Shown piece by piece: positions 9,823 through 17,718 of a DNA stretch of 64,000 nt. A program made the translations under genes and the position numbers. How positions within the stretch are numbered: the first letter of the stretch is position 1; every line of letters starts with the position of its first letter. The stretch comes from Chryseobacterium glaciei (GTDB lineage: Bacteria; Bacteroidota; Bacteroidia; Flavobacteriales; Weeksellaceae). The stretch lies in assembly GCF_001648155.1 (NCBI RefSeq), contig NZ_CP015199.1:620001-684000 (forward strand), read 5' to 3'. The notes under the pieces are model-generated. The model was given only the letters and a program-made list of their open reading frames with translations, was not told where the DNA came from and searched no databases.

Positions 9823-10182
9823 ATGAAAACACAATTACAACTTGAATACGTCGCATTCTTAATCTTGGGAGTTTTTGCTTTTGCCCACACTGAATTTTCT
9901 TGGTGGTGGTTCGCAGGGTTATTTTTTGCTCCCGATATTTCCATGTTAGGTTATGCTGTTAATAATAAAGTAGGAGCATTTTGTTATAATCTTTTCCATC
10001 ATCTTGGAATTGCCATCTTAATTTATTTAGCAGGAACTTTTCTCGCCCTTCCTTATTTACAAATGATTGGAGCTATTTTATTTGCTCATTCTGCTTTTGA
10101 CAGAGTGCTGGGATATGGATTGAAATATCTGGATAGTTTTCAGAATACTCATTTAGGTAAAATTGGAAAAAAGAAGGAATAA
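9823..10182 (+). CDS. DUF4260 family membrane protein
   Basis: 119 aa, four predicted membrane helices covering most of the chain. The pattern FSWWWFAGLFFAPDISMLGY, then NLFHHLG, then FAHSAFDRVLGYGLKY is the DUF4260 signature, with conserved His/Asp residues in the membrane-proximal loops. Biochemical function is unknown. The length equals that of the family. It is a single gene, with 131 bases between the transporter stop and its ATG, and it converges on the minus-strand gene at 10211. No other gene seems to share its transcript. Confidence 0.85.
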   Translation: MKTQLQLEYVAFLILGVFAFAHTEFSWWWFAGLFFAPDISMLGYAVNNKVGAFCYNLFHHLGIAILIYLAGTFLALPYLQMIGAILFAHSAFDRVLGYGLKYLDSFQNTHLGKIGKKKE

Positions 10183-10210
10183 TTTATTAAACCATTCCTT
10201 CAAACCAGAA

Positions 10211-10981
10211 TTATCCCCACCAAAATTTATTCAGATAATAATATTCATTCTGATGTTCAACTACAAAACAATTATTATAAAAAGTTTTATAAGAGAAAAT
10301 ACGAGTGATATCATAAATAAAAAAAGAATCGATTAAAACAAAAAAAGTACCCGCAAACATTTTAGAATTTTCTTCGTTATGCTGCGTACCATGTAAATAT
10401 TTTTCAATAAAACTTTTCAAAAGATTTTTATATTCAACAACATCAAGTTCAGTAAGACTTTCACCTAATTTAAGTTCAATTTCAGAAACAGCTTTTCCTT
10501 TATAAAATTCAAAGCTTTCAAAATAATTTCCACCAATAAATTTCCTTTCTATATAAGGATTTATTGCCATTAGAAAACCTTCAATAAGATTCATCTTGTA
10601 TTTTTCATTCAACGCCGTATTTTTATAATGATCAGGAATCTCGTAATTATATTTTTCAAAATATCTAAAAGCCTTACTTGCAAGCCAAATATGACCGATG
10701 CTTATATGGCTCCCAGGTTCCAACTGTAAAAGACTCACTAATAACTCATTAACATAAAAATTTCTTCCGTACCAAAGATCATTTCGTTGAATCATATCAC
10801 TCATATCGTCATCTGTAACTTCCACAATATCATCTTTCAACATTATTTCCTGAAAGTTTTCGTTAAAAATTAAATAAGTATATCCTCCCTCAAGATCTTC
10901 CTGTTTCGCAACAACTCTATATTCGTCTTTACAAAGCTTTGATAGTATTGCTTTTTCCTTATTTTTAATATGTATTTTCAT
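10211..10981 (-). CDS. hypothetical protein, 256 aa
   Basis: Family not recognised. It is a soluble acidic protein without signal peptide. The N-terminal 60 residues look like a small beta domain (YRVVAKQEDLEGGYTYLIFNENFQEI). The rest is helical with several Tyr/Phe-rich stretches (FAGTFFVLIDSFFIYD, then FWWG at the C-terminus). It starts with ATG; no other gene is close enough on the same strand to form an operon. Lone, lineage-specific proteins of this size next to housekeeping genes are often immunity or stress proteins in Chryseobacterium, but nothing in the sequence shows this. Confidence 0.6.
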   Translation of the reverse strand: MKIHIKNKEKAILSKLCKDEYRVVAKQEDLEGGYTYLIFNENFQEIMLKDDIVEVTDDDMSDMIQRNDLWYGRNFYVNELLVSLLQLEPGSHISIGHIWLASKAFRYFEKYNYEIPDHYKNTALNEKYKMNLIEGFLMAINPYIERKFIGGNYFESFEFYKGKAVSEIELKLGESLTELDVVEYKNLLKSFIEKYLHGTQHNEENSKMFAGTFFVLIDSFFIYDITRIFSYKTFYNNCFVVEHQNEYYYLNKFWWG

Positions 10982-11095
10982 ATTTATTATTTTTAATACT
11001 ACAAAATAATAAATTAAATACGCAGTCTTCTTACGCAGAAATATAATATTACAAAAATTAATTCTTAATAATTATATTAGATCTAGCATAAAAAC

Positions 11096-11126
11096 AAAAA
11101 AGCAACCTCTTTCGAAGTTGCTTTTT
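11096..11126 (-). terminator. rpsO terminator
   Basis: Minus-strand hairpin with stem AAAAAGCAAC / GTTGCTTTTT and an 11-base loop (AAGTTGC...GGTTGC core), ending in a T run on the minus strand. It lies 20 bases past the rpsO stop and explains why rpsO is transcribed separately. Confidence 0.78.
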
Positions 11127-11145
11127 ATCTGAAAATCTTTGTAGA

Positions 11146-11415
11146 TTATTTTCTTAAACCTAGTTCAGCAATAATTGCTCTGTATCTTGCGATATCTTTA
11201 TTTTTAAGGTAATCTAGTAAACTTTTTCTTTTACCTACCAATTTAACCAAAGATCTTTCCGTTGCGAAATCGTGACGGTTAGCCTTTAAGTGTTGAGATA
11301 AATGGTTGATTCTGAAAGTGAAAAGAGCTACTTGTCCTTCAGCACTTCCTGTGTCTGTTGCAGATTTCCCGTGTTTAGAGAAAATTTCCTGCTTTTTTTC
11401 TGTTGTTAAGTACAT
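11146..11415 (-). CDS. rpsO: 30S ribosomal protein S15
   Basis: 89 aa, the usual S15 length. Binds 16S rRNA in the platform of the 30S subunit. Diagnostic segments are DTGSAEGQVALFTFRINHLSQHL, HDFATERSLVKLVGKRKSLLDYL and the C-terminal RYRAIIAELGLRK. Monocistronic here, with a consensus promoter at 11451-11481 and its own terminator. In many bacteria pnp follows directly; here three genes, two of them on the opposite strand, lie between. The ATG start gives the expected N-terminus MYLTTEKKQEI. Confidence 0.97.
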   Translation of the reverse strand: MYLTTEKKQEIFSKHGKSATDTGSAEGQVALFTFRINHLSQHLKANRHDFATERSLVKLVGKRKSLLDYLKNKDIARYRAIIAELGLRK

Positions 11416-11450
11416 TCCAATATTGTTTAATGATTATTATGTAACGGGTG

Positions 11451-11481
11451 CAAAAGTACGACTATTTTTTTATTGGGCAAA
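11451..11481 (-). promoter_or_regulatory. rpsO promoter (TTTG-N19-TAnnTTTG)
   Basis: On the minus strand: -33 box TTTG (11481-11478), 19-base spacer, -7 box TACTTTTG (11458-11451). This is an exact match to the Bacteroidota sigma-ABfr consensus and lies 36 bases from the rpsO start codon. Confidence 0.85.
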
Positions 11482-11566
11482 ACATTATTGATTTCATGTA
11501 TCAAAATTGATAGAAAAAAATGTTAAAAATTTCTTAAAAAAATTATGCCATACCATTAAAAGACAG

Positions 11567-11574
11567 TAATTTTG
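11567..11574 (+). promoter_or_regulatory. -7 element for the secreted protein at 11589
   Basis: TAATTTTG matches TAnnTTTG and is followed by the common GC at the seventh/eighth base. The ATG is 14 bases downstream, so the leader is very short. The -33 position holds only TATG. Confidence 0.6.
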
Positions 11575-11588
11575 CAAACGAATTACAA

Positions 11589-12146
11589 ATGAGAAAAATT
11601 TTAACTTTTAGTACGGTTTTCACTTTTTTATTGATCGGCATTGCTTCAGTAAAGGCACAAAGAAATGCTTCCGAGGATAAAATAAGAAAGGTCTTATACT
11701 TCAATCCTGAGGTAGAACCCGACCTTGAGGAAATCAAAGAACCCACTAATCATGCATTTTTCAGTGCAGTTTCTGATAATTTAAGCAGATACAAGAGAAA
11801 TAAAATGCTCCGAACCGAAACTCAGGTTCCATTCGACAGTGTTGATAAACAAACTATCGCTGATTACTGTATTAATAATGATGCCGATTTCGCCATCGTT
11901 CCAAAAGTAAGATATTTTAAAGTAGGTCTTGGAAAATATGTTTTCTCTAACCAAGTCGTTGTAAGTATGAAACTTTTTGATGCAGAAGGAAATTTCATTA
12001 CAGAATCAGATTACGATACTTATCGCAAAAACATGCGTCTTTTGGGTTCTGCAGAAAATTCTATTAAAATTGGTACAAACGGAGCAATAAAAGGCATTCT
12101 AAAAGAACTGAGGAGATTAAAACCATCTACAGAAGCAGGTTTTTAA
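11589..12146 (+). CDS. secreted protein of unknown function, 185 aa
   Basis: An N-terminal Sec signal peptide (MRKILTFSTVFTFLLIGIASVKAQ) predicts export to the periplasm. The mature part contains ADYCINNDADFAIVPKVRYFKVG, an arrangement seen in envelope proteins that resemble the TolB N-terminal or DUF4136-like alpha/beta fold, where a variable 'value in, value out' domain precedes a beta strand. I cannot name the family. The protein is single-domain, with a polar Arg/Lys-rich C-terminus. The strong -7 element right upstream suggests constitutive expression. Confidence 0.65.
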   Translation: MRKILTFSTVFTFLLIGIASVKAQRNASEDKIRKVLYFNPEVEPDLEEIKEPTNHAFFSAVSDNLSRYKRNKMLRTETQVPFDSVDKQTIADYCINNDADFAIVPKVRYFKVGLGKYVFSNQVVVSMKLFDAEGNFITESDYDTYRKNMRLLGSAENSIKIGTNGAIKGILKELRRLKPSTEAGF

Positions 12147-12245
12147 TTTTTTTTATTTAGTTTAAAACTTTATAATTCGTTCGCACGTTCTGTTCACGGA
12201 TATTTATTCCTTTGACTCTTAGAAGATTGTTTATTCTAAAAAAAA

Positions 12246-12322
12246 ACACAAAAGAGACAAAAGCTATTATTGAACTAGTTAAACTTAAATGACCATTGTG
12301 ATAATCTTTTGTGCCTTTTGTG
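12246..12322. repeat. imperfect inverted repeat in intergenic region
   Basis: The intergenic region 12147-12451 has no gene. It contains CACAAAAGAGACAAAAG and, about 40 bases later, the near complement CTTTTGTGCCTTTTGTGG. This resembles the degenerate CACAAAGG-type intergenic repeats found elsewhere in the window. Confidence 0.4.
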
Positions 12323-12406
12323 GTAAAATAAAAATTTAGAAATTCCAAATCTAAAATTCAGTCTTCTCAAGAATAACTTTAATTAATCCTTAATTTTCCT
12401 ACATCA

Positions 12407-12438
12407 TTGGTCAGTTCTAAAAAATTGAATTATTTTTG
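12407..12438 (+). promoter_or_regulatory. promoter of Mg transporter gene
   Basis: TTG at 12407-12409, a 21-base spacer and TATTTTTG at 12431-12438 (TAnnTTTG). The predicted transcript starts about seven bases before the TTG start codon at 12452. Confidence 0.55.
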
Positions 12439-12451
12439 CATATCCTAAAAA

Positions 12452-13783
12452 TTGCACGTTTTGAATTATAATGACGAACTTATCTTTAGTCCTGCCGATA
12501 TTGCCGAAACTCTCAGTGGACTTCCTGCTGATAAAAGGCTGTTGGAATTTTTAAAGGTTCCGAAACAATACAAAGCTGAAGTTTTCTCACATTTAGATCC
12601 GGATTTTCAAGAAGAAACCATCCGAAGTATTGGCAGTGAAGACGTTTCCGAGATCCTAAACTCCATGACTCCGGATGACAGGACTGCCCTGTTTGAGGAC
12701 TTTCCGGATGAGCTTATTAAATATTCAATCAATCATCTTAATCCCCAGGAAAGAAGAATTGCCTTAAAACTATTGGGCTATCATTCTGATTCCATTGCGC
12801 GTTTGATGACACCTTATTACATTCAGATCCGTAAGGAATGGACAGTAAAAAAATGTCTTCAACAGATCAAAAAAGTAGGAAAAAGGGTTGAAACGATGAA
12901 CCATTTATATGTAGTGGACGAAAGGAATCGTTTGGTTGATGACTTAGCAATAGGAAGTTTATTATTAGCTGAAGAAGACACTCTAGTCTCTGAATTGACT
13001 GATAATCACTTCGTTGCGATAACAACAATGACTTCAAAAGAAGATGCCGTAACTTATTTCGAAAAATACGACAGAACTGCGCTTCCCATCATTACAGAAG
13101 CCGGAGTTTTGGTCGGAATTGTAACGATTGATGATATTTTAGATCAAATTGAGCAACAAAATACGGAAGACATCCAAAAATTCGGGGGTCTTGAAGCCTT
13201 AGATTTACCTTACACCCAGACTTCTCTTATCGAAATGGTAAAAAAGAGAGGAATGTGGCTTGTTATCTTATTTTTCTCCGAAATGCTGACTGCATCCGCA
13301 ATGGGTTATTTCGAAGATGAAATTCAAAAAGCGGTTGTCTTGGCATTATTTGTCCCTTTAATTATTTCCAGTGGAGGAAACTCTGGTTCACAGGCTGCAA
13401 CATTGATCATTAGAGCAATGGCACTTCAGGAAATTGGATTGAAAGACTGGTGGTACGTCATGAAAAAAGAGATTTTCACAGGATTATTTCTTGGTGGAAT
13501 TCTTGGAATCATCGGATTTTTACGAATCATGGTCTGGCATAAGATAGGCTTGTTTAATTATGGAATTCATTGGGCTTTTGTAGGTTTAAGTGTTGGCGTT
13601 TCTTTAGTATTGATCGTACTTTGGGGGACAATCTCAGGTTCTATGGTTCCATTTATCCTGAAAAAATTAAAACTCGATCCTGCAACCTCTTCTGCTCCAT
13701 TTGTAGCGACTTTAGTAGATGTTACTGGACTTATTATTTACTTTTCCGTAGCTGGACTTTTCTTAACGGGTAAACTTTTGTAA
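12452..13783 (+). CDS. mgtE: magnesium transporter, MgtE family
   Basis: 443 aa. Cytoplasmic N-terminal MgtE domain (residues 1-115, superhelical repeats [14 protein letters not shown] and [16 protein letters not shown]). A CBS-domain pair follows (about 120-245, including [15 protein letters not shown] and [15 protein letters not shown]). Five membrane helices come next (about 265-440) with the pore motif [20 protein letters not shown]. The protein is a Mg2+-gated channel for Mg2+ and possibly Co2+ import; intracellular Mg2+ closes it through the N/CBS domains. Only a TTG is available as start with full N-terminal coverage, and the -7 box is 13 bases away, so initiation is nearly leaderless. 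It is followed by a helical-backbone receptor gene after 26 bases. Confidence 0.93.
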   Translation: MHVLNYNDELIFSPADIAETLSGLPADKRLLEFLKVPKQYKAEVFSHLDPDFQEETIRSIGSEDVSEILNSMTPDDRTALFEDFPDELIKYSINHLNPQERRIALKLLGYHSDSIARLMTPYYIQIRKEWTVKKCLQQIKKVGKRVETMNHLYVVDERNRLVDDLAIGSLLLAEEDTLVSELTDNHFVAITTMTSKEDAVTYFEKYDRTALPIITEAGVLVGIVTIDDILDQIEQQNTEDIQKFGGLEALDLPYTQTSLIEMVKKRGMWLVILFFSEMLTASAMGYFEDEIQKAVVLALFVPLIISSGGNSGSQAATLIIRAMALQEIGLKDWWYVMKKEIFTGLFLGGILGIIGFLRIMVWHKIGLFNYGIHWAFVGLSVGVSLVLIVLWGTISGSMVPFILKKLKLDPATSSAPFVATLVDVTGLIIYFSVAGLFLTGKLL

Positions 13784-13809
13784 TTTTAGGCAACCTCTAA
13801 AATATTACA

Positions 13810-14541
13810 ATGAAAATTGTTTCTCTAGTTCCCTCAATTACTGAGGCTTTATTTGATTTGGGCTTAACTGAAAATGAAGTCATCGGAAGAACCAAGTTCT
13901 GCATCCATCCCGAAGAAAAAGTAAAAAATGTAGCTGTTATTGGCGGAACAAAAAATATTAATATTGAAAAAATTAAAGCTTTACAACCCGATATAATCCT
14001 TGCGAATAAAGAAGAAAATATCAAAGAACAAGTTGAGGCTTTGATGGAAGATTTTAAAGTCGTAGTGACTAACGTCGAAACCATTGAAGACAATTATTAT
14101 CTATTAAAAAATCTGGGTTTACTTTTTAATAAAGAAGAAAAAGCACAGCAATTCAATCTTAAAACCTACGAAGTTCTGAGTCAGACTAAAATTAATTATC
14201 CTATAAAAGTAGCTTACTTGATCTGGAAAAATCCTTATATGACGATTGGCTCTGATACTTTTATCCATCGTATTTTATCTGAAATTGGCTTTAAAAATAT
14301 ATTTGAAAATAAAACCCGCTATCCGGTAATTGAAACCGAAGATCTGGCAGAAGCTGACATTATCATGCTTTCCTCTGAGCCATTTCCATTTAAAGAGAAA
14401 CATATTGAGGAATTAAGAGAGTTTTATCCAAATAAAAAGATCATGATCGTTGATGGAGAAGCGTTTTCATGGTATGGAACCCATATTGCGAAATGTGACA
14501 ATTATTTTAAAGAACTGATTTCTGAGGCGAATTTTGTTTAA
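13810..14541 (+). CDS. helical-backbone metal receptor (BtuF/FecB-like), no signal peptide
   Basis: 243 aa. It begins MKIVSLVPSITEALFDLGL and has the TroA/BtuF layout: N-lobe with VIGRTKFCIHPEEKVKNVAVIGG, the motif ALQPDIILANKEEN, a backbone helix, then a C-lobe with ETEDLAEADIIMLSSEPFPF. Most homologues are periplasmic binding proteins for cobalamin, haem or siderophores. This one has no signal peptide or lipobox, so it should stay in the cytoplasm, as is common for this Bacteroidota subgroup. It lacks ABC transporter partners nearby. Its position 26 bases behind mgtE suggests cotranscription, but a functional link is not evident. The ligand is unknown. Confidence 0.8.
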   Translation: MKIVSLVPSITEALFDLGLTENEVIGRTKFCIHPEEKVKNVAVIGGTKNINIEKIKALQPDIILANKEENIKEQVEALMEDFKVVVTNVETIEDNYYLLKNLGLLFNKEEKAQQFNLKTYEVLSQTKINYPIKVAYLIWKNPYMTIGSDTFIHRILSEIGFKNIFENKTRYPVIETEDLAEADIIMLSSEPFPFKEKHIEELREFYPNKKIMIVDGEAFSWYGTHIAKCDNYFKELISEANFV

Positions 14542-14593
14542 ACACAAATTTCACTAATGCTTTCCACAAATGACACTAATTGTAAGCTTTACT

Positions 14594-14664
14594 TTTAAGC
14601 TTTGGCTAAAGCCAATTTGATTTTACTATTTTCCCAAAACGGGCTAAAGCCCGTTCCTATTGAT
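14594..14664 (+). repeat. GGCTAAAGCC hairpin repeat, copy 1
   Basis: Two palindromes, GGCTAAAGCC and CGGGCTAAAGCCCG, spaced by about 26 AT-rich bases and followed by TTCCTATTGAT. The same arrangement occurs at 27091-27158 and 38881-38950 in the same orientation. It is likely a REP-like non-coding repeat family. Confidence 0.8.
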
Positions 14665-14735
14665 CACATTTCTCTTGAAAATTTGATACTGAATTTATTG
14701 GAGATTGAAGCCTCAAGGTCACCAATAGCATACAT

Positions 14736-14766
14736 AAAAAAACTCCGACCAGAAGATCGGAGTTTA
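14736..14766 (-). terminator. terminator of GAF protein gene
   Basis: Stem AAACTCCGA / TCGGAGTTT with an eight-base loop and a T-run on the minus strand, 12 bases past the stop of the gene at 14778. Confidence 0.8.
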
Positions 14767-14777
14767 TATTTTTTCAA

Positions 14778-15227
14778 TTATAGAATCTTAGAAACTTCTT
14801 TGCAAAGCCATTCTAATAATTCTCGGTCTTCATCCGTAAAAGGATCTATTTTGTGAGAATCAATATCAATCTGACCGATGTTTTGTCCGTCTTTGAAAAT
14901 CGGAACTACAATTTCAGCTTTCGTATCAATTGAGCAACTTAAATAGTTATCCTGTTGATGAACATCAGGAACAACAAATGTCTCATTAGAAACGGCAACC
15001 TGACCACAAATTCCTTTTCCGTAAGGAATAATATCGTGGTCTGTAGGAGCTCCAACGTAAGGACCCAATTTCAACTCGTCCTTATCTCCATTTTTAAAAT
15101 AGAAACCTGTCCAGTTGAAATAAGAAATTTCCTGATCCAAAAGATGGCAAACTTTCTGAAGCTTTTCTTCAGTATTATGTTTTGGACTTTCAAGTATAGA
15201 AGAAAGTCTTTTCTTTAATTCTGACAT
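14778..15227 (-). CDS. GAF domain protein, free methionine-R-sulfoxide reductase-like
   Basis: 149 aa, a single GAF domain of the fRMsr type. It has the family core GKGICGQVAVSNETFVVPDVH and CSIDTKAEIVVPIFKDGQNIGQIDIDS. C74 and C98 are 24 residues apart, matching E. coli C94 and the catalytic C118. The residue corresponding to the third family cysteine (E. coli C84) is His64 here, so the usual resolving cysteine is missing. The expected reaction is reduction of free methionine-R-sulfoxide in the cytoplasm, with recycling perhaps through C74. It is cotranscribed with the gene at 15240 (12-base gap) and has its own terminator. Confidence 0.85.
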   Translation of the reverse strand: MSELKKRLSSILESPKHNTEEKLQKVCHLLDQEISYFNWTGFYFKNGDKDELKLGPYVGAPTDHDIIPYGKGICGQVAVSNETFVVPDVHQQDNYLSCSIDTKAEIVVPIFKDGQNIGQIDIDSHKIDPFTDEDRELLEWLCKEVSKIL

Positions 15228-15239
15228 TATATTTTGTTT

Positions 15240-16667
15240 TTAGGAGAATTGTTTTAGCGAAAGTTCTTGTTTATACCCGAACATTCCGCGCTCTTTTATC
15301 ATTTCAGCAACACCTTCAGGAAGTTGATTTTCCCAACCTTTGATGTTCCCTGCAATTTTTCTTAATATTTCTCTTGAATAAATTTCCAAGAACTCAGGAT
15401 TATAGTTTTTAATATCTACAATACGGTTGTTGAGTTTAAAATATTTATAAAGTTCTTTAAGATTTTCTTCTACTTTAAGATTTTCAGAATCTAATAATTC
15501 ATGAGTTTCAGGATCTTTGTAAGGATACAGATATACTCTCATTCCGTTTCTGAAAAATTTACCGAAAGCTTCCAAAATTCCGCCTGATAAATTCTTATAA
15601 TATTTCTCGTCAAATACCATCAACAAGTTATTTACACCCATTGCTACCCCAATATTCCCAGTGGTGTAAGATGCAAAATAATCAATCAATCGGTAATATT
15701 CAGAGAAGTTTGAAATAATAACAGTGTAACCTAATTTACCAAGAACGTCTACTCTATCAAGGAAATCCCTTTCATCAATATCTCCGTCTGCTCTAAGGTT
15801 GGAAATGGTAATTTCAATTAAAATTTCCGTTTCTTCATGGGTACAGACCGCATCTTTCAAAAACATATCAATCCCGTTTTGAAGCATATCAATATTTACC
15901 TTGGTCACAGGTCTGAAACTTCCTCTGATCGCAAAAATGTTTTTCTTGTATAAACTGTCTGCCGGAAGCATATTGCTACCTTGAGAGTTGAAGATAACCG
16001 CATCTGTCATGTTATTTTTAACCAACTGAAGAGACATTAATCTGTTGTCAACATACGCGAAAGCCGGCCCGCTGAAATCAATCATATCAATTTCAAGGTT
16101 ATCGGTTGCAACGTCGTCGAAAAGAGATTCAATTAGCCTTCTTGGGTTATCATAATATGTAAAGGCTCCGAAAATAAGATTTACCCCCAAGTTTCCTAGA
16201 GTTTCCTGCTGTAAAGTAGCATCATTCTCTTTGAATTTTACGTGGATAACGATCTCATTATAATCTTCATTTTCCTTCACCTGAAAACGAATTCCTACCC
16301 AACCGTGACCTCTTACAGTCTTATCAAAGTTAATTGTTGTAACGGTATTGGCGTAAGAAAAAAACTTTCTGTTCGGGTTGTTATCTCTGGAAATTCGTTC
16401 TTCAATTAAAGCTACTTCATAACGAAGCATTTTACGAAGTCTATTTTGAGTAACATACCTGTTTTTAACCTCTTTTCCGTAGATGGCATCACTAAAATCT
16501 TTGTCGTAAGCAGACATCGCTTTAGCAATCGTACCGGAAGCCCCTCCTGCTCTAAAAAAGTGTCGAACAGTCTCCTGCCCTGCTCCAATTTCTGCGAAAG
16601 TACCATAAATAGTAGGATCTAGATTAATTGTTAATGCTTTTTGTTTAGGAGTTAGTTTCTGATACAT
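15240..16667 (-). CDS. conserved protein of unknown function, 475 aa
   Basis: Large cytoplasmic protein without signal peptide or membrane helices. It starts MYQKLTPKQKALTINLDPTIYGTFAEIGAGQ and contains ETVRHFFRAGGASGTIAKAMSAYDK, a Gly-rich segment. A long alternating alpha/beta body follows, then NLRADGDIDERDFLDRVDVLGKLGYTVIISNF. I recognise it as a type widely conserved in Bacteroidota and other bacteria, but I cannot assign a reaction. Some databases carry it under unreliable names. The AGGASGTIAK segment may bind a phosphate group. It starts the transcript that continues into the fRMsr-like gene, 12 bases on. A -7 match (TAATTTTG, minus strand) lies at 16703-16696. Confidence 0.72.
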   Translation of the reverse strand: MYQKLTPKQKALTINLDPTIYGTFAEIGAGQETVRHFFRAGGASGTIAKAMSAYDKDFSDAIYGKEVKNRYVTQNRLRKMLRYEVALIEERISRDNNPNRKFFSYANTVTTINFDKTVRGHGWVGIRFQVKENEDYNEIVIHVKFKENDATLQQETLGNLGVNLIFGAFTYYDNPRRLIESLFDDVATDNLEIDMIDFSGPAFAYVDNRLMSLQLVKNNMTDAVIFNSQGSNMLPADSLYKKNIFAIRGSFRPVTKVNIDMLQNGIDMFLKDAVCTHEETEILIEITISNLRADGDIDERDFLDRVDVLGKLGYTVIISNFSEYYRLIDYFASYTTGNIGVAMGVNNLLMVFDEKYYKNLSGGILEAFGKFFRNGMRVYLYPYKDPETHELLDSENLKVEENLKELYKYFKLNNRIVDIKNYNPEFLEIYSREILRKIAGNIKGWENQLPEGVAEMIKERGMFGYKQELSLKQFS

Positions 16668-16721
16668 TAGGACATTAAATTTTTCGTAAATTTACCAAAA
16701 TTAAACCAACCTCAAAAGAAA

Positions 16722-17489
16722 ATGAAGTTGAAATTTTTAGGAACGGGAACTTCCCAAGGCGTACCCGTTATTGGCTGCACCTGTGAGGTGTGTACATCAC
16801 AAAATCCCAAAGACAATCGTTTTCGATCTTCTGTGATGATTTCTACAGAAGAAAATAAAAAAATCCTGATCGATTGCGGTCCGGATTTTCGGCAGCAAAT
16901 GCTTCTAAATCATGAAAATACAATTGATATCGCTCTTATTACTCACGAACACAATGATCATGTGATCGGGCTTGACGATATGCGACCTCTTATTTTTAAA
17001 AGTGGAAAAAATATGCCAATTTATTGCTATCCAAGAGTCGGACACGAGATAAAAAATCGTTTTCCTTATGCTTTTGCGGACGAAAGATATCCTGGTGCGC
17101 CCGCATTTGATCTTCATGAAATTGAAAATGAACCTTTCACTGTTTTAGATACAGAAATTACTCCGATTGAAGTGATTCATTTTAAGATTACCGTTTTTGG
17201 ATATAAGTTTAAAAATATGGCTTACATCACAGATGCCGGCTTTATTTCTGACACGGAAAAGGAAAAACTGAAGAATTTGGATGTCTTAGTTTTGAACTGT
17301 ATCCGAAAATTTGATCCGCATCCGGCACATTTTATCCTTCCAGACGTTATAAAACTGTTCGAAGAGCTAAAACCTAAGAAATTATTTTTAACTCATATCA
17401 GTCATCATTTAGGTTTACATGATGTTGAAGATAAACAACTTCCGCTCGGAATGCACCTTGCCTACGATGGTTTGGAGATAAATTTTTAA
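16722..17489 (+). CDS. MBL-fold metallohydrolase (PhnP/LipB-associated type)
   Basis: 255 aa. Metallo-beta-lactamase fold with the metal motif THEHNDHVIG (HxHxDH), a following DDMRPL, and later histidines in THISHHLGLHD. The N-terminus LKFLGTGTSQGVPVIGCTCEVC includes the GTGTSxGxPxxGC start and the CxCxxC zinc site seen in PhnP-like phosphodiesterases. The enzyme probably hydrolyses a cyclic or phosphodiester nucleotide-type substrate in the cytoplasm; the exact substrate is unknown. It is divergent from the gene at 15240 with a 54-base shared upstream region. It ends 74 bases before the tRNA-Leu gene. Confidence 0.85.
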   Translation: MKLKFLGTGTSQGVPVIGCTCEVCTSQNPKDNRFRSSVMISTEENKKILIDCGPDFRQQMLLNHENTIDIALITHEHNDHVIGLDDMRPLIFKSGKNMPIYCYPRVGHEIKNRFPYAFADERYPGAPAFDLHEIENEPFTVLDTEITPIEVIHFKITVFGYKFKNMAYITDAGFISDTEKEKLKNLDVLVLNCIRKFDPHPAHFILPDVIKLFEELKPKKLFLTHISHHLGLHDVEDKQLPLGMHLAYDGLEINF

Positions 17490-17508
17490 AATTTTTTCTG
17501 TAAAAACT

Positions 17509-17538
17509 TTTGAGCATTAAAAAAAGTTTCTATATTTG
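17509..17538 (+). promoter_or_regulatory. tRNA-Leu promoter
   Basis: TTTG (17509-17512), an 18-base spacer, TATATTTG (17531-17538) and then GCAC. This is a strong match to the Bacteroidota consensus, 25 bases before the mature 5' end of the tRNA. Confidence 0.82.
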
Positions 17539-17563
17539 CACACCAATTTAAAACAAACATCAA

Positions 17564-17645
17564 GCCCAGTTGGCGGAATTGGTAGACGCGCTAGACTCAA
17601 ACTCTAGTATCGAAAGATGTACCAGTTCGATTCTGGTACTGGGTA
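17564..17645 (+). tRNA. tRNA-Leu (anticodon CAA)
   Basis: 82 bases without encoded CCA. The acceptor stem GCCCAGT pairs with ACTGGGT (G1 with U72 wobble). The anticodon stem CTAGA/TCTAG encloses the loop CTCAAAC, giving anticodon CAA for UUG codons. A type II variable arm (ATC-GAAA-GAT) is present, as expected for Leu. The T arm is ACCAG-TTCGATT-CTGGT. It has its own promoter and terminator. Its 3' end is not duplicated downstream, so it does not look like an occupied integration site. Confidence 0.95.
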
Positions 17646-17647
17646 CT

Positions 17648-17687
17648 AAAACCTCCAAAATCAATGATTTTGGAGGTTTTTATTTTT
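17648..17687. terminator. terminator after tRNA-Leu
   Basis: Long perfect hairpin AAAACCTCCAAAATC / GATTTTGGAGGTTTT with a three-base loop and T-rich tail. It can serve both the tRNA and the convergent gene at 17719. Confidence 0.88.
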
Positions 17688-17718
17688 ATAATTGCGTCAC
17701 TTTCGTGGCTATTATAAT

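Noticed and set aside
14602..14856. Plus-strand ORF of 84 aa
   Set aside because: It runs through the GGCTAAAGCC repeat and the terminator and overlaps the GAF gene in antisense.
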